The notes: a model not told the origin generated them from the letters alone. 64,000 nt of DNA from Vibrio fortis (GCF_000695685.1 NZ_JFFR01000018.1:124001-188000); one strand, 5' to 3'; positions 20,976 through 30,533 are shown, numbered from the stretch's first letter. Numbers and translations are program-made.

Positions 20976-21680
20976 CTATAGATTGCTTTTGTAGAACCAG
21001 AGGTTGGTTTCTGTCAATCGGAAGCCAAACCTTGTGTACAAGTTTAAAGCATGAATATTACTCATTTGGGTAGCGACACTTAAGGTTGTGCAGTTTCGTT
21101 GCTCTAGATAATGCTCAGCAATAGAGAGTAACTTTTTCCCTATTCCTCTTCCCTGATGTTCACTACTAACGCCGATTAAGCCAATTTGTGCGTAGTTTGA
21201 GTGCTCTTTTAGAGTCACGAAGCCGCATATTTTGTTGGCTTCGATAATAACCAAGCAACAATCATCAAAGGTGCTATATACCGCTTTGGTTAACCACTCT
21301 TTATAAAACCGGTCTCTATCTTGCGCTGTAAACCAAGGTTTCTTGAAACGACTGATTTGATACATGTCGTCAAGCATAGTTAACAGTTCTGGTAATTGCG
21401 CCTGTGTAGCTGTTTGGTAACTTACATTTGTATCACTTATGTTGATCTCTTTGGTTAACTGGACATCACCTTCACAGTAAATAAATCCATTCGCTTGAAG
21501 CGCCTCGATTTTTGTGTGTTCTAATGCTCCAACACGAGTTGTTATGAGATCAAATGTTTCTGATGGAGACTGCAGAGAGGTTTCAATATTCCATTGAACA
21601 TCCCCGATTTTTGTATGAAAAAATTGAGAGTCCCATTCACGTATTGAAAAATTAAGAGTGCTAATTGTATTCGTTTTCAT
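20976..21680 (-). CDS. wecD: dTDP-fucosamine acetyltransferase (WecD-like, GNAT)
   Basis: WecD uses acetyl-CoA to N-acetylate dTDP-4-amino-4,6-dideoxygalactose, giving dTDP-Fuc4NAc. The 234-residue protein resembles E. coli WecD, notably in SRFKKPWFTAQDRDRFYKEW, the FDDCCLVI segment and the C-terminal VATQMSNIHALNLYTRFGF. The acetyl-CoA loop is better formed here (HQGRGIGKKLL). It is on the strand opposite to rfbA and wecE, so the four pathway genes are split into three transcription units. Confidence 0.88.
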   Translation of the reverse strand: MKTNTISTLNFSIREWDSQFFHTKIGDVQWNIETSLQSPSETFDLITTRVGALEHTKIEALQANGFIYCEGDVQLTKEINISDTNVSYQTATQAQLPELLTMLDDMYQISRFKKPWFTAQDRDRFYKEWLTKAVYSTFDDCCLVIIEANKICGFVTLKEHSNYAQIGLIGVSSEHQGRGIGKKLLSIAEHYLEQRNCTTLSVATQMSNIHALNLYTRFGFRLTETNLWFYKSNL

Positions 21681-21791
21681 TGTGACTAGGTTTATTACCT
21701 ACGAAGATAGATACTGTTATAATAACAAACTATTTGCCATTTTTTATACAGTTTGTGTTGGGCTATTCTGACATCAATGATGAGTACAACT

Positions 21792-22934
21792 ATGATTCCT
21801 TTCAATAAGCCTCCGGTAACGGGCAAAGAGATTCAATTTATACAACAAGCAATTTCTGGTAGTAAACTATCCGGTGATGGTTATTTTGCGAAAAAGTGTG
21901 AGCAATGGTTTGTTGAAAAAACTGGTTGTGTGAAATCCCTTTTAACACCTTCATGTACTCATGCCCTTGAGCTTGCTGCACTGCTTATCGATGTTCAGCC
22001 TGGTGATGAGATTATCATGCCGAGTTATACATTCGTAAGCACGGCTAATGCATTTGCTTTGCGTGGTGCAAAAATTGTATTTGTCGATATTCGTCCGGAT
22101 ACAATGAACATTGATGAAAACCTTATTGAGCAAGCGGTTACACCGAAAACCAAAGCAATTGTACCTGTTCATTACGCGGGGGTTGCATGCGAAATGGATA
22201 CAATAATGGCTATTGCGGATAAGTACTCACTTTACGTAATAGAAGATGCCGCACAAGGTGTAATGTCTAGTTACAAAGGAAGGGCACTAGGCTCGATTGG
22301 TCATTTAGCGGCGTATAGCTTCCATGAAACCAAAAACTACACCAGTGGTGGGGAAGGAGGTTTACTGCTAATTAACGACGAAAAACTGGTAAATAGAGCA
22401 GAGATTATTCGTGAAAAGGGCACCAATAGAAGCCAGTTTTTCCGAGGCATGGTTGATAAGTACACTTGGGTTGATATTGGCAGCAGTTTGCTTCCAAGTG
22501 AGATACAAGCAGCATATTTATGGGCTCAATTAAACGAAGCTAAAGGCATTAACGAACGACGATTAGAGTTATGGAATCGTTATTTATTGAATTTTAAATC
22601 ACTTGAAGAGCAGGGCTTGATTGAGCTTCCCTTCATCCCAACTGAATGTGAACATAATGCACATATGTTTTACATCAAGCTAAGTGGGCTATCTGCAAGA
22701 GATGCTTTGATTAGTTCACTTCGTGAGAGAAGTATATCTTCTGCATTCCACTATGTTCCATTGCATACAGCACCTGCAGGTCTTCAATGGAGTCGATTTG
22801 ACGGCCATGATCAGTTTACAACTCAGGAAAGTGAGAAGCTGCTGCGCTTACCTTTGTTCTACTCTTTGACCGATGAGGAACAAGCGCTTGTTTGTCAAGA
22901 AGTCATCAATGCCCTATCGGAGTTAAAGAATTAA
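21792..22934 (+). CDS. wecE: dTDP-4-amino-4,6-dideoxygalactose transaminase
   Basis: WecE transfers an amino group from glutamate to dTDP-4-keto-6-deoxyglucose using pyridoxal phosphate. The 380-residue protein matches E. coli WecE along its whole length from MIPFNKPPV, with PGDEIIMPSYTFVSTANAF, EDAAQGVMS and the PLP-lysine motif SFHETKNYTSGGEGG. Earlier in-frame ATGs (21777, 21780) would add a few residues, and none has a clear ribosome binding site, so the start rests on homology. It is divergent from wecD and is followed after two bases by an unrecognised gene. Confidence 0.95.
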   Translation: MIPFNKPPVTGKEIQFIQQAISGSKLSGDGYFAKKCEQWFVEKTGCVKSLLTPSCTHALELAALLIDVQPGDEIIMPSYTFVSTANAFALRGAKIVFVDIRPDTMNIDENLIEQAVTPKTKAIVPVHYAGVACEMDTIMAIADKYSLYVIEDAAQGVMSSYKGRALGSIGHLAAYSFHETKNYTSGGEGGLLLINDEKLVNRAEIIREKGTNRSQFFRGMVDKYTWVDIGSSLLPSEIQAAYLWAQLNEAKGINERRLELWNRYLLNFKSLEEQGLIELPFIPTECEHNAHMFYIKLSGLSARDALISSLRERSISSAFHYVPLHTAPAGLQWSRFDGHDQFTTQESEKLLRLPLFYSLTDEEQALVCQEVINALSELKN

Positions 22935-22936
22935 TC

Positions 22937-24070
22937 ATGTTTAAAGACCAGAACGTATTTTTCATTACTAAAAGCGATCGCTTTTTTTATCTTTATGCCG
23001 ACGCTCTGATCCATAAAGCAAGCACCTCTCCCGAGACTATTAAAGTTGTTGTCTTTGACTGCGTCGAAGGCATCAAAGCCGGAAGTATCGATAAAGTTCC
23101 GGGTGTTGAGTATCTTAACTATGACGAGAGCATGCTAAGTCAGCTCGAAGACGCTCGAACTATTACGTTTATGTCTTTGAACCAAGCTAATTCAACGATG
23201 GTAAGAAAAGTCATTGATTACTCAGAAAACTTACTCAGAAAAACCTATATTTTTCTGACAGATGATGAAATCGATCGTTGGCATAGCTGTATTGATAAGC
23301 ATGGTAAAATGGTGCCATCGAAAAAACTAGCGATTGCACAAGATGATATTTACGTATCTCAGCGCATTATCAATTTTATTGGCCATGAAAAGACCTTTTA
23401 TGAGCGCGTTACCAGTGCACTACAGAGAAAAGATATCGAGTTTGTTAACGCAGGCGTGATTTTTGACACACTGCCGACATCGATTACACAATCGTTGGAG
23501 AAGGCTATTGTCGATGGTAATCAATGGCTTACTAAAGAGAAGCGTGTGCTTATTGGGACAAAGCAAAAAAGTATCAGCTTTTCAGAGATAAAGGCCTTGT
23601 TGAGTGAATTTTGTAATCAAAAACAAGCTGAAAATTATAAGTTCACGATTTTGTGGCACAAGAAGAATAGGAAGCAACGGATCTTGCTGGACCTTTTTAT
23701 TTCCTATCTACGTCACGTTAAACGACAAACCCTCGATATTTCATATGTCACCGCTATTTCTCCCGTAGCCTATACTTCTCTGATAATGTCGTGCTCTCAT
23801 TTAATCTTGCAACGAAGAGGTGGTGCTAGTACTGCTCGACAATATATAAAGTGGGGACAAGGGACGCTGTGTACCGCTGCGGGTTCACCGAATGATTTTG
23901 GTTTTAAAGAAGCTCTAGGGCTGGATGTGATTAGTTACTCATCGACAAAAGAACTGGTGAGTTCAATCGTTGCAAACCGAAATGATGTAGAAAAAAATGC
24001 GCTGAATATGACCCAAGAAGAAGCGCGATCGATTACCGAGCTACAACAAATTTATGCCACGAGCATCTAA
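22937..24070 (+). CDS. Unrecognised protein, possible Fuc4NAc-type glycosyltransferase
   Basis: This 377-residue soluble protein has no signal peptide or membrane helix. I do not recognise a family. It starts two bases after wecE and is probably translated with it. In the enterobacterial antigen locus the corresponding role (using dTDP-Fuc4NAc) is filled by WecF. The C-terminal part here, ILQRRGGASTARQYIKWGQGTLC and then GLDVISYSSTKEL, recalls the donor-site region of WecF-like GT-B enzymes (a GIGTLC-type loop, then a helix). The rest shows no alignment to WecF by eye. A glycosyltransferase is the best guess from context. It is rich in K, D, I and S, and clearly accessory in character. Confidence 0.5.
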   Translation: MFKDQNVFFITKSDRFFYLYADALIHKASTSPETIKVVVFDCVEGIKAGSIDKVPGVEYLNYDESMLSQLEDARTITFMSLNQANSTMVRKVIDYSENLLRKTYIFLTDDEIDRWHSCIDKHGKMVPSKKLAIAQDDIYVSQRIINFIGHEKTFYERVTSALQRKDIEFVNAGVIFDTLPTSITQSLEKAIVDGNQWLTKEKRVLIGTKQKSISFSEIKALLSEFCNQKQAENYKFTILWHKKNRKQRILLDLFISYLRHVKRQTLDISYVTAISPVAYTSLIMSCSHLILQRRGGASTARQYIKWGQGTLCTAAGSPNDFGFKEALGLDVISYSSTKELVSSIVANRNDVEKNALNMTQEEARSITELQQIYATSI

Positions 24071-24130
24071 TCTTTTACCTAAAGGTCGGTTAGTTTAAAA
24101 TCAACTCATAACATACAAAAGTCACATAAT

Positions 24131-25321
24131 ATGAACGCAATTCTACCTCTTATCGGTCGCACCGATGCATTGTTTACTCAGGACATTGGTCAGCATGAAG
24201 CTGAGTTATCTCGCATTGTTTCTGATTCCCGTTTTCTTGTACTTGGTGGTGCAGGCTCTATTGGTCAAGCTGTGACTAAAGAGATTTTTAAACGTAACCC
24301 TAAAAAGCTGCATGTTGTAGATATCAGTGAGAACAACATGGTGGAAGTCGTGCGCGACATTCGTAGCTCATTTGGTTATATCGATGGTGACTTCCAAACC
24401 TTTGCTCTCGATATCGGCTCGATTGAGTATGATGCGTTCATTAAGGCGGATGGCCAGTACGATTATGTATTGAACTTGTCGGCACTTAAGCATGTTCGTA
24501 GTGAAAAAGACCCTTACACTCTAATGCGAATGATCGATGTGAATGTGTTTAATACTGATAAAACCATTCAACAATCTATCGATGGTGGCGTGAAAAAGTA
24601 CTTCTGTGTATCGACAGATAAAGCAGCAAACCCGGTCAACATGATGGGAGCATCAAAGCGTATTATGGAAATGTTCCTGATGCGTAAGAGTGAAGAGATC
24701 GCTATTTCTACAGCGCGATTCGCAAACGTTGCATTTTCTGATGGCTCATTACTGCATGGTTTTAATCAGCGTTTATTGAAAAACCAACCAATTGTGGCGC
24801 CGAATGACATCAAACGCTATTTCGTTACACCCCAAGAGTCTGGTGAACTATGCCTAATGTCTTGTATTTTTGGTGAAAACCGCGACATTTTCTTCCCTAA
24901 GTTAAGCGAAGCTCTGCACCTCATCTCTTTTGCTGATATTGCGGTGAAATACCTGAAGCAACGCGGTTACGAACCTCATCTTTGTGACAGTGAAGACGAA
25001 GCACGTGAATTGGCTAAGACCTTGCCTGCTCAAGGTAAGTGGCCGTGCTTGTTTACTTCGAGTGATACCACGGGTGAAAAAGACTTTGAAGAGTTCTTTA
25101 CCGACAAAGAGACACTCGATATGGAACGTTTTGCTAACTTGGGCATCATCAAGAACGACCCTCTTTATCAGCAAGAACTGCTATCACTTTTTGAAGATAC
25201 AATCGGCCAGATGAAATCTGATCGTGCTTGGACAAAAGAGCAAATTGTAGAGCTGTTCTTTACCATGATCCCTGACTTTGGGCACAAAGAAACAGGCAAA
25301 TACTTAGATAGTAAAATGTAG
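24131..25321 (+). CDS. legB: Nucleotide-GlcNAc 4,6-dehydratase of the legionaminic acid pathway
   Basis: LegB performs 4,6-dehydration of a nucleotide-linked GlcNAc (GDP-linked in Campylobacter), the first committed step to legionaminic acid. The 396-residue protein has an N-terminal NAD-binding site (VLGGAGSIGQAVTKEI, about residues 37-52), the NLSALKHVRSEKDP block, and an SDR-type active site around VSTDKAANPVNMMGASKRIME. Such proteins are often labelled CapD-like polysaccharide biosynthesis proteins. No strong ribosome binding site precedes the ATG. It is followed by legC after 8 bases and heads a run of nine pathway genes on the same strand. Confidence 0.9.
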   Translation: MNAILPLIGRTDALFTQDIGQHEAELSRIVSDSRFLVLGGAGSIGQAVTKEIFKRNPKKLHVVDISENNMVEVVRDIRSSFGYIDGDFQTFALDIGSIEYDAFIKADGQYDYVLNLSALKHVRSEKDPYTLMRMIDVNVFNTDKTIQQSIDGGVKKYFCVSTDKAANPVNMMGASKRIMEMFLMRKSEEIAISTARFANVAFSDGSLLHGFNQRLLKNQPIVAPNDIKRYFVTPQESGELCLMSCIFGENRDIFFPKLSEALHLISFADIAVKYLKQRGYEPHLCDSEDEARELAKTLPAQGKWPCLFTSSDTTGEKDFEEFFTDKETLDMERFANLGIIKNDPLYQQELLSLFEDTIGQMKSDRAWTKEQIVELFFTMIPDFGHKETGKYLDSKM

Positions 25322-25329
25322 GAGCAACT

Positions 25330-26487
25330 ATGAAACCTACATCGTTAGTAGAATTTGTACGCGACACATATCAAACCAATGAGTTCATCCCCCTTCATGC
25401 GCCTACCTTTGATGGTAATGAAAAGGCTTATGTAACAGAAACGATTGAAAGCACCTTTGTTTCCAGCGTTGGTAAATTTGTCGATGAGTTCGAACAAAAA
25501 ATTGAAGCATACACTGGCAGTGCCAAAGCCGTGGCGGCCGTAAATGGCACGGCGGCCTTGCATGCGGCGCTTTACATGGCTGGTGTGGAGCGTGGTGACT
25601 TAGTAGTCACACAGGCTTTGACGTTTGTGGCAACTTGTAATGCGCTCTATCACATGGGTGCTGAGCCTATTTTCGTGGATGTATCGCCAGTAAGCTTGGG
25701 TTTGTGCCCAAAGGCGATGGACCAATATCTAGCACAGCATGCTGAGGTAACAGAAAAAGGTTGTATTCATAAACAAACGGGTAAGAGCATTCGTGCTGTC
25801 GTACCAATGCACACCTTTGGTCACCCCGTCGAGCTTGATGAGTTGATTGCTGTATGTTTGAAATGGCAGTTAGTCTTGGTAGAGGATGCTGCGGAAAGCT
25901 TAGGTTCTTTTTATAAAGGCCAACACACAGGCACATTTGGTGATTATGCTGCGATCAGTTTTAACGGTAACAAAGTGATTACGACTGGCGGCGGAGGAAT
26001 GATCCTTTGTAAGACCCAAGAGCAGGGGGCTCGTACTAAGCACGTCACAACTACTGCTAAGGTTCCACACCCTTTCGAGTTTTATCACGATGAGCCTGGC
26101 TTTAACTATCGCATGCCGAATTTGAATGCGGCGTTGGGCTGCGCGCAAATGGAAGTATTGGATTCCTATTTAGTTCAAAAGCGCCAATTAGCTGAACAAT
26201 ACCAACACTTTTTCGCAGGTTCAGATTTTACTTTCGTGACAGAGCCAGAGTACGCGACGTCGAACTATTGGTTAAACGCGATTATCTGCCCAGATACCGC
26301 ATCGCGAGATCACATGTTAGAGCAGACCAACTCTGCTGGTGTTATGACGCGTCCGATTTGGCAATTGATGCATCGTCTTCCTATGTTCGAGAATGCACTG
26401 CGTGGTGACTTGACTCAGTCTGAGTTTATTGAAGCTCACTTGATCAACATCCCAAGTACTCCTATTGATTTATCCAAGGGCGCTTAA
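25330..26487 (+). CDS. legC: LegC-family aminotransferase
   Basis: LegC is a PLP-dependent transaminase that adds the 4-amino group to the 4-keto-6-deoxy-GlcNAc intermediate. The 385-residue protein shows NGTAALHAALYMAGVERGD, VPMHTFGHPVELDEL, EDAAESLGSFY and the lysine-containing motif AAISFNGNKVITTGGGG. A strong ribosome binding site (TAGGAG) precedes the ATG. Its stop overlaps the legG start (TAATG). The fold family also includes PseC and WecE, but sequence and neighbours favour LegC. Confidence 0.92.
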   Translation: MKPTSLVEFVRDTYQTNEFIPLHAPTFDGNEKAYVTETIESTFVSSVGKFVDEFEQKIEAYTGSAKAVAAVNGTAALHAALYMAGVERGDLVVTQALTFVATCNALYHMGAEPIFVDVSPVSLGLCPKAMDQYLAQHAEVTEKGCIHKQTGKSIRAVVPMHTFGHPVELDELIAVCLKWQLVLVEDAAESLGSFYKGQHTGTFGDYAAISFNGNKVITTGGGGMILCKTQEQGARTKHVTTTAKVPHPFEFYHDEPGFNYRMPNLNAALGCAQMEVLDSYLVQKRQLAEQYQHFFAGSDFTFVTEPEYATSNYWLNAIICPDTASRDHMLEQTNSAGVMTRPIWQLMHRLPMFENALRGDLTQSEFIEAHLINIPSTPIDLSKGA

Positions 26488-27653
26488 TGGAAAATAAGAC
26501 GCAGAAAGTCGCTGTTTTTACAGGAACAAGGGCAGAGTACGGTCTGCTTTTTTGGCTTTTGAAAGATATTCAAAGTGATCCTGACTTAGAACTGCAGTTG
26601 CTGGTTTCAGGGATGCACCTTTCACCTGAATTTGGTGAAACGTATCAGCAAATCGAAAAAGATGGATTTAAGATTGATGAGAAAATAGAGATCCTTCTTT
26701 CGTCGGACTCAGCAGTAGGGACAGCGAAAAGCATGGGGCTTGGTGTGCTCGGGTTTTCAGATGCACTAGCGCGCATGCAACCTGATGTATTGGTTATTTT
26801 GGGTGACCGCTTTGAAGCTTTAGCGGCTGCTCAAACAGCGATGATCATGCGTATTCCTATTGTTCATTTACATGGTGGTGAGATCACAGAAGGTGCGTAT
26901 GATGATGCGATTCGCCATGCGATTACCAAACTAAGTTATTTACATGGCACATCGACGGACGAATATCGTCAGCGGGTCATTCAATTAGGCGAAGCGCCGG
27001 AACGCGTTCAGAACGTCGGTGCAATTGGCCTTGATCACCTTAAACGAGCTGACTTCATGTCGGTCGATGAGTTAGCTGAGTCTCTTAACTTTTCGCTAAC
27101 CAAGCCGTTTTTCTTAGTGACTTACCATCCGGTGACACTAGGAAATGAAGCGCCCGAAGCATCCTTTCAAGCTTTGCTCGATACCTTAGAGGCTTTTCCT
27201 GAGCATCAAGTTATTCTGACTTACCCTAATGCAGATGATGGTGGGCGTCGTATCATTCCGATGCTGGAAGCTTACGCAGCAAGCCAGCCAGAACGCGTAT
27301 TGGCAATCCCTTCGTTAGGGCAAGTGCGTTACCTGAGCGCAGTGAAGCATGCAACGGCGGTGGTTGGTAACTCTTCTAGCGGTATTATTGAAGTGCCAGC
27401 GTTTGACGTTCCGACTGTCGATATCGGTGCTCGTCAGAAAGGGCGCTTGGCCGCTAAGAGCGTTTTGCATTGTGAAGCAAACCACGCTGATATTGAGCGG
27501 GCGATGCTCTCAGCAGTGGCTCGTGACTATAAAGAGCCAGCGGAAGCGATAGATAACCCTTACGGGCAGGGAAACACCAGCGGCAAGGTCATTGAAATGA
27601 TCAAAACATTGGATTTTAATCCATGTAAGACATTCCACGATTTGCCGAACTAA
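26487..27653 (+). CDS. legG: Hydrolysing nucleotide-sugar 2-epimerase (NeuC family)
   Basis: LegG/NeuC-type enzymes remove the nucleotide and epimerise C2, giving 2,4-diacetamido-2,4,6-trideoxymannose in this pathway. The 388-residue protein has KVAVFTGTRAEYGLLFWLL at the N-terminus, LGDRFEALAAAQTA, HLHGGEITEGAYDDAIRHAITKLS and GNSSSGIIEVPAF, all NeuC/WecB hallmarks. It overlaps legC by one base. In this company the substrate is the bacillosamine-type sugar rather than plain GlcNAc, an inference from context. Confidence 0.92.
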   Translation: MENKTQKVAVFTGTRAEYGLLFWLLKDIQSDPDLELQLLVSGMHLSPEFGETYQQIEKDGFKIDEKIEILLSSDSAVGTAKSMGLGVLGFSDALARMQPDVLVILGDRFEALAAAQTAMIMRIPIVHLHGGEITEGAYDDAIRHAITKLSYLHGTSTDEYRQRVIQLGEAPERVQNVGAIGLDHLKRADFMSVDELAESLNFSLTKPFFLVTYHPVTLGNEAPEASFQALLDTLEAFPEHQVILTYPNADDGGRRIIPMLEAYAASQPERVLAIPSLGQVRYLSAVKHATAVVGNSSSGIIEVPAFDVPTVDIGARQKGRLAAKSVLHCEANHADIERAMLSAVARDYKEPAEAIDNPYGQGNTSGKVIEMIKTLDFNPCKTFHDLPN

Positions 27654-27704
27654 CAAAGCTGAAAATTTAGCTTTTAGTCACTTAGAAATTAAAGAGAGAG
27701 CGGT

Positions 27705-28778
27705 ATGACTCTGATTATTGCCGAAGCAGGCGTGAACCATAATGGTGATGAAAAACTGGCATTTGAGCTGGTTGACGCAGCGCATCAAGCGGGGGCTGAT
27801 ATTGTAAAATTTCAGACGTTTAAAGCAAAAAACCTCGTCACTGAAGAAGCTAAGCAAGCAGACTATCAGGTCACAAACACACAAAAGCAAGAGTCGCAAT
27901 TAGCCATGCTAAGTCGCTTGGAACTCTCCTATGATGCCCACCATGAATTGGTAAAACATTGTGAGAAACTCGGCATAGAGTTTTTATCAACGGCTTTTGA
28001 TTCTGAGAGCTTGGATTTCTTAGTCAACGACCTTGGTTTAACCCGTTTGAAGCTACCCTCTGGTGAGCTAACCAATGCACCTCTTGTGCTAGAGCATGCT
28101 CGCACAGGGTGTGATTTGATCGTTTCTACCGGTATGGCGACACTGTCTGAGATAGAAACGGCGCTGGGGGTTATTGCATTCGGTTATACTGCGGATGACA
28201 GGGCGACACCTTCAGTGCAAGCATTCCAAGAGGCTTATGCCTCTGATGAAGGTCAGCAGGCTCTAAAGAGTAAAGTGACCATCTTACATTGCACTACAGA
28301 GTATCCAGCGCCGATGGAAGAGATTAATCTGAAAGCGATGGACACTTTAGGGCGTGCTTTTGATTTACCTGCTGGATACTCAGATCACAGTCAAGGTATC
28401 ACTATTCCTATTGCTGCAGTTGCTCGTGGTGCCGTGTTGATTGAAAAACATTTCACGTTGGACAACAACATGGAAGGACCAGATCACAAAGCTTCCCTTG
28501 AGCCTCAAGATCTAACGGCAATGGTGAGTGCTATTCGTCAAGTCGAGAAAGCACTAGGTAGTCGTGTAAAAACACCAACGGTATCAGAGGTGAAAAACAA
28601 AGCGGTGGCGAGAAAAAGTCTGGTCGCAGCTCGTGATATTAACGAAGGTGAAGTATTTTCACCCGAAAACATGACTATCAAAAGACCGGGCGACGGTATG
28701 TCACCTTATCGCTATTGGGACATGCTCGAACGCACTGCTTCAAAGGCTTATAGAGCTGGAGAGCTGATTCTTGAGTAA
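27705..28778 (+). CDS. legI: Legionaminic acid synthase (NeuB family)
   Basis: NeuB-family synthases condense a six-carbon amino sugar with phosphoenolpyruvate to make a nine-carbon nonulosonic acid. The 357-residue protein has the TIM-barrel N-terminus (IIAEAGVNHNGDEKLA, VKFQTFKAKNLVTEEA), ILHCTTEYPAP and YSDHSQGI, and the metal and PEP region IEKHFTLDNNMEGPDHKASLEP. A C-terminal SAF/antifreeze-like domain follows from about residue 295 (ARKSLVAARDINEGEVFSPENM). It shares its end with the next gene (8-base overlap). Pathway context makes the product legionaminate-type rather than sialic acid. Confidence 0.93.
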   Translation: MTLIIAEAGVNHNGDEKLAFELVDAAHQAGADIVKFQTFKAKNLVTEEAKQADYQVTNTQKQESQLAMLSRLELSYDAHHELVKHCEKLGIEFLSTAFDSESLDFLVNDLGLTRLKLPSGELTNAPLVLEHARTGCDLIVSTGMATLSEIETALGVIAFGYTADDRATPSVQAFQEAYASDEGQQALKSKVTILHCTTEYPAPMEEINLKAMDTLGRAFDLPAGYSDHSQGITIPIAAVARGAVLIEKHFTLDNNMEGPDHKASLEPQDLTAMVSAIRQVEKALGSRVKTPTVSEVKNKAVARKSLVAARDINEGEVFSPENMTIKRPGDGMSPYRYWDMLERTASKAYRAGELILE

Positions 28779-29424
28779 CGCTGTTTCTAAGTTACCAATT
28801 GTATTAATTGGTGGGGGCGGTCATGCTAGTGTGCTTGCCGATATATTACTTCGCCAAGGGCGTGAGATAGCAGCGGTGATTTGTCCTGATGACATTTCTC
28901 AGCGTCGAGTCTTCTCTGGAATCAAGCAGTTTCATAAAGACAGTGACATAGAGCAGTTTTCTCCTCAGAGTGTGAGTTTAGTGTTAGGTATTGGCGCTAT
29001 GCCAAAATCTAATTTGCGGGAAAAAATCGCAAAATACTTCGTCGAATTAGGGTATCGCTTTGAAAGTGTGATTGCTGAAACAGCATTTGTCTCTGAGTAT
29101 GCGACGTTAGAAAATGGTGCTCAAATTATGGAAGGGGCAGTTATACAGCCTGGTGTATCCATAGGGCTGCACAGCATCGTCAATACTAGCGCGCTTGTAG
29201 AGCACGATTGTCAGATTGGTGCTCATAATCACATAGCTCCGAAAGCAACCCTGTGTGGCCAAGTCAAAACTGAATATGGCTGTTATGTAGGGGCGAATGC
29301 AACCGTGATACAAGGTGTTACATTAGGCACACTTTCTATTGTCGGAGCGGGCGCTATTTTAACGAAACCCCTACCACCACAAAGCATATGTTATCCTTTT
29401 AGAAGCATAATCGAACCATATTAG
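28771..29424 (+). CDS. legH: NeuD/LegH-type acetyltransferase (TTG start)
   Basis: This 217-residue protein has an N-terminal nucleotide or PglD-like domain (LIGGGGHASVLADIL) and a C-terminal left-handed beta helix of hexapeptide repeats (about residues 105-205, for example EGAVIQPGVSIGLHSIVNTSALVEHDC and YVGANATVIQGVTLG). LegH/PglD-type enzymes N-acetylate the 4-amino group before condensation; NeuD-type enzymes O-acetylate the final sugar. The gene starts with TTG inside the end of legI, supported by a GGAGAG ribosome binding site, which suggests coupled and moderated translation. Confidence 0.85.
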   Translation: MSNAVSKLPIVLIGGGGHASVLADILLRQGREIAAVICPDDISQRRVFSGIKQFHKDSDIEQFSPQSVSLVLGIGAMPKSNLREKIAKYFVELGYRFESVIAETAFVSEYATLENGAQIMEGAVIQPGVSIGLHSIVNTSALVEHDCQIGAHNHIAPKATLCGQVKTEYGCYVGANATVIQGVTLGTLSIVGAGAILTKPLPPQSICYPFRSIIEPY

Positions 29425-29471
29425 CTTGCTGTAAGTTACCAAACATTCAAGAAATTAAAATTAGGTGTGCC

Positions 29472-30533
29472 ATGAGTCATTGTTGGAATAACGTGCTAAT
29501 TAAACCTGATAACACCATTCGAGACGCATTAGAAATCATAAATAATGAAGCGTTGCGAGTCGTGTTGGTTGTAAATGAAGAACAAGTATTGCTTGGTGTC
29601 GTGACCGACGGTGATATTCGACGAGGTTTGCTAAACAATCTACCTTTGACTGAATCGGTATCAAAGGTGATGAACACCAGTCCAACAACTGCGCTTGAAG
29701 GTTCTTCTCGAGAAGAGCTGATTGATCTGATGGAAAAACTCGATATTTTGTCGGTTCCGTTACTTGATGCAAGCGGCAAGGTCATTGGGCTTGAGACGCT
29801 TCATGGAGCACTGCATCAACCGAAACACCAGAACCCTGTATTTATTATGGCTGGTGGGTTTGGCACTCGACTTAAGCCGCTTACCGATACATGCCCTAAA
29901 CCTATGCTGCATATCGGCAATAAGCCAATCCTAGAAACCGTCATCCGCAGTTTTATCAAAGCAGGCTTTGTTAATTTCTACATTTCTACTCACTATATGC
30001 CAGAGCAAATTCAAGCGCATTTTGGTGATGGAAGTGAAATGGGCGTGAACGTTACCTATGTTCATGAAGAGCAGCCTTTAGGTACTGGCGGTGCATTGGG
30101 GTTACTACCTAAGGATTTACCGAAAGATTTGCCATTGATCATGATGAATGGTGATGTTCTGACTAAGGTCGACTTCCAACGCCTTCTTGATTTTCACGTT
30201 GATAATGGCGCTGACGCGACAATGTGCGTGAGAGAATATGACTATCAGATCCCATATGGCGTGATTAATGGAGAGGGCAACAAAATCACCAGTATGGTAG
30301 AGAAGCCGGTTCAGCGCTTTTTTGTTAACGCGGGTATTTATGTTGTGTCACCTGACGTCATTGCTTCTGTACCTAAAAATCATCGAGTGGATATGCCGAC
30401 GCTGCTTGAAGAGCATATGAATGAACGTGATAACGTTTTAATGTTCCCAATTCATGAGTATTGGTTGGATATCGGTCGTATGGACGACTTTAATCGCGCG
30501 CAAGCAGATATTCATACACTAGGGCTGGACTAA
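29472..30533 (+). CDS. ptmE: CBS-domain nucleotidyltransferase (PtmE, GDP-glucosamine synthesis)
   Basis: PtmE of Campylobacter makes GDP-glucosamine from glucosamine-1-phosphate and GTP, feeding the GDP-linked legionaminic acid route. The 353-residue protein has a pair of CBS domains (about residues 1-118, VVTDGDIRRGLL, LIDLMEKLDILSVPLLD). A sugar nucleotidyltransferase domain follows, beginning FIMAGGFGTRLKPLTDTCPKPM. NGDVLTKVDF and VEKPVQRFFVNAGIYV mark the active site. The domain order and the place between legH and ptmF fit PtmE. The nucleotide preference is taken from family knowledge, not seen. Confidence 0.87.
   Translation: MSHCWNNVLIKPDNTIRDALEIINNEALRVVLVVNEEQVLLGVVTDGDIRRGLLNNLPLTESVSKVMNTSPTTALEGSSREELIDLMEKLDILSVPLLDASGKVIGLETLHGALHQPKHQNPVFIMAGGFGTRLKPLTDTCPKPMLHIGNKPILETVIRSFIKAGFVNFYISTHYMPEQIQAHFGDGSEMGVNVTYVHEEQPLGTGGALGLLPKDLPKDLPLIMMNGDVLTKVDFQRLLDFHVDNGADATMCVREYDYQIPYGVINGEGNKITSMVEKPVQRFFVNAGIYVVSPDVIASVPKNHRVDMPTLLEEHMNERDNVLMFPIHEYWLDIGRMDDFNRAQADIHTLGLD

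Noticed and set aside
22937..24070. Calling this gene wecF
   Set aside because: Only a short C-terminal stretch recalls WecF; the rest does not align by eye, so the name would overstate the evidence.
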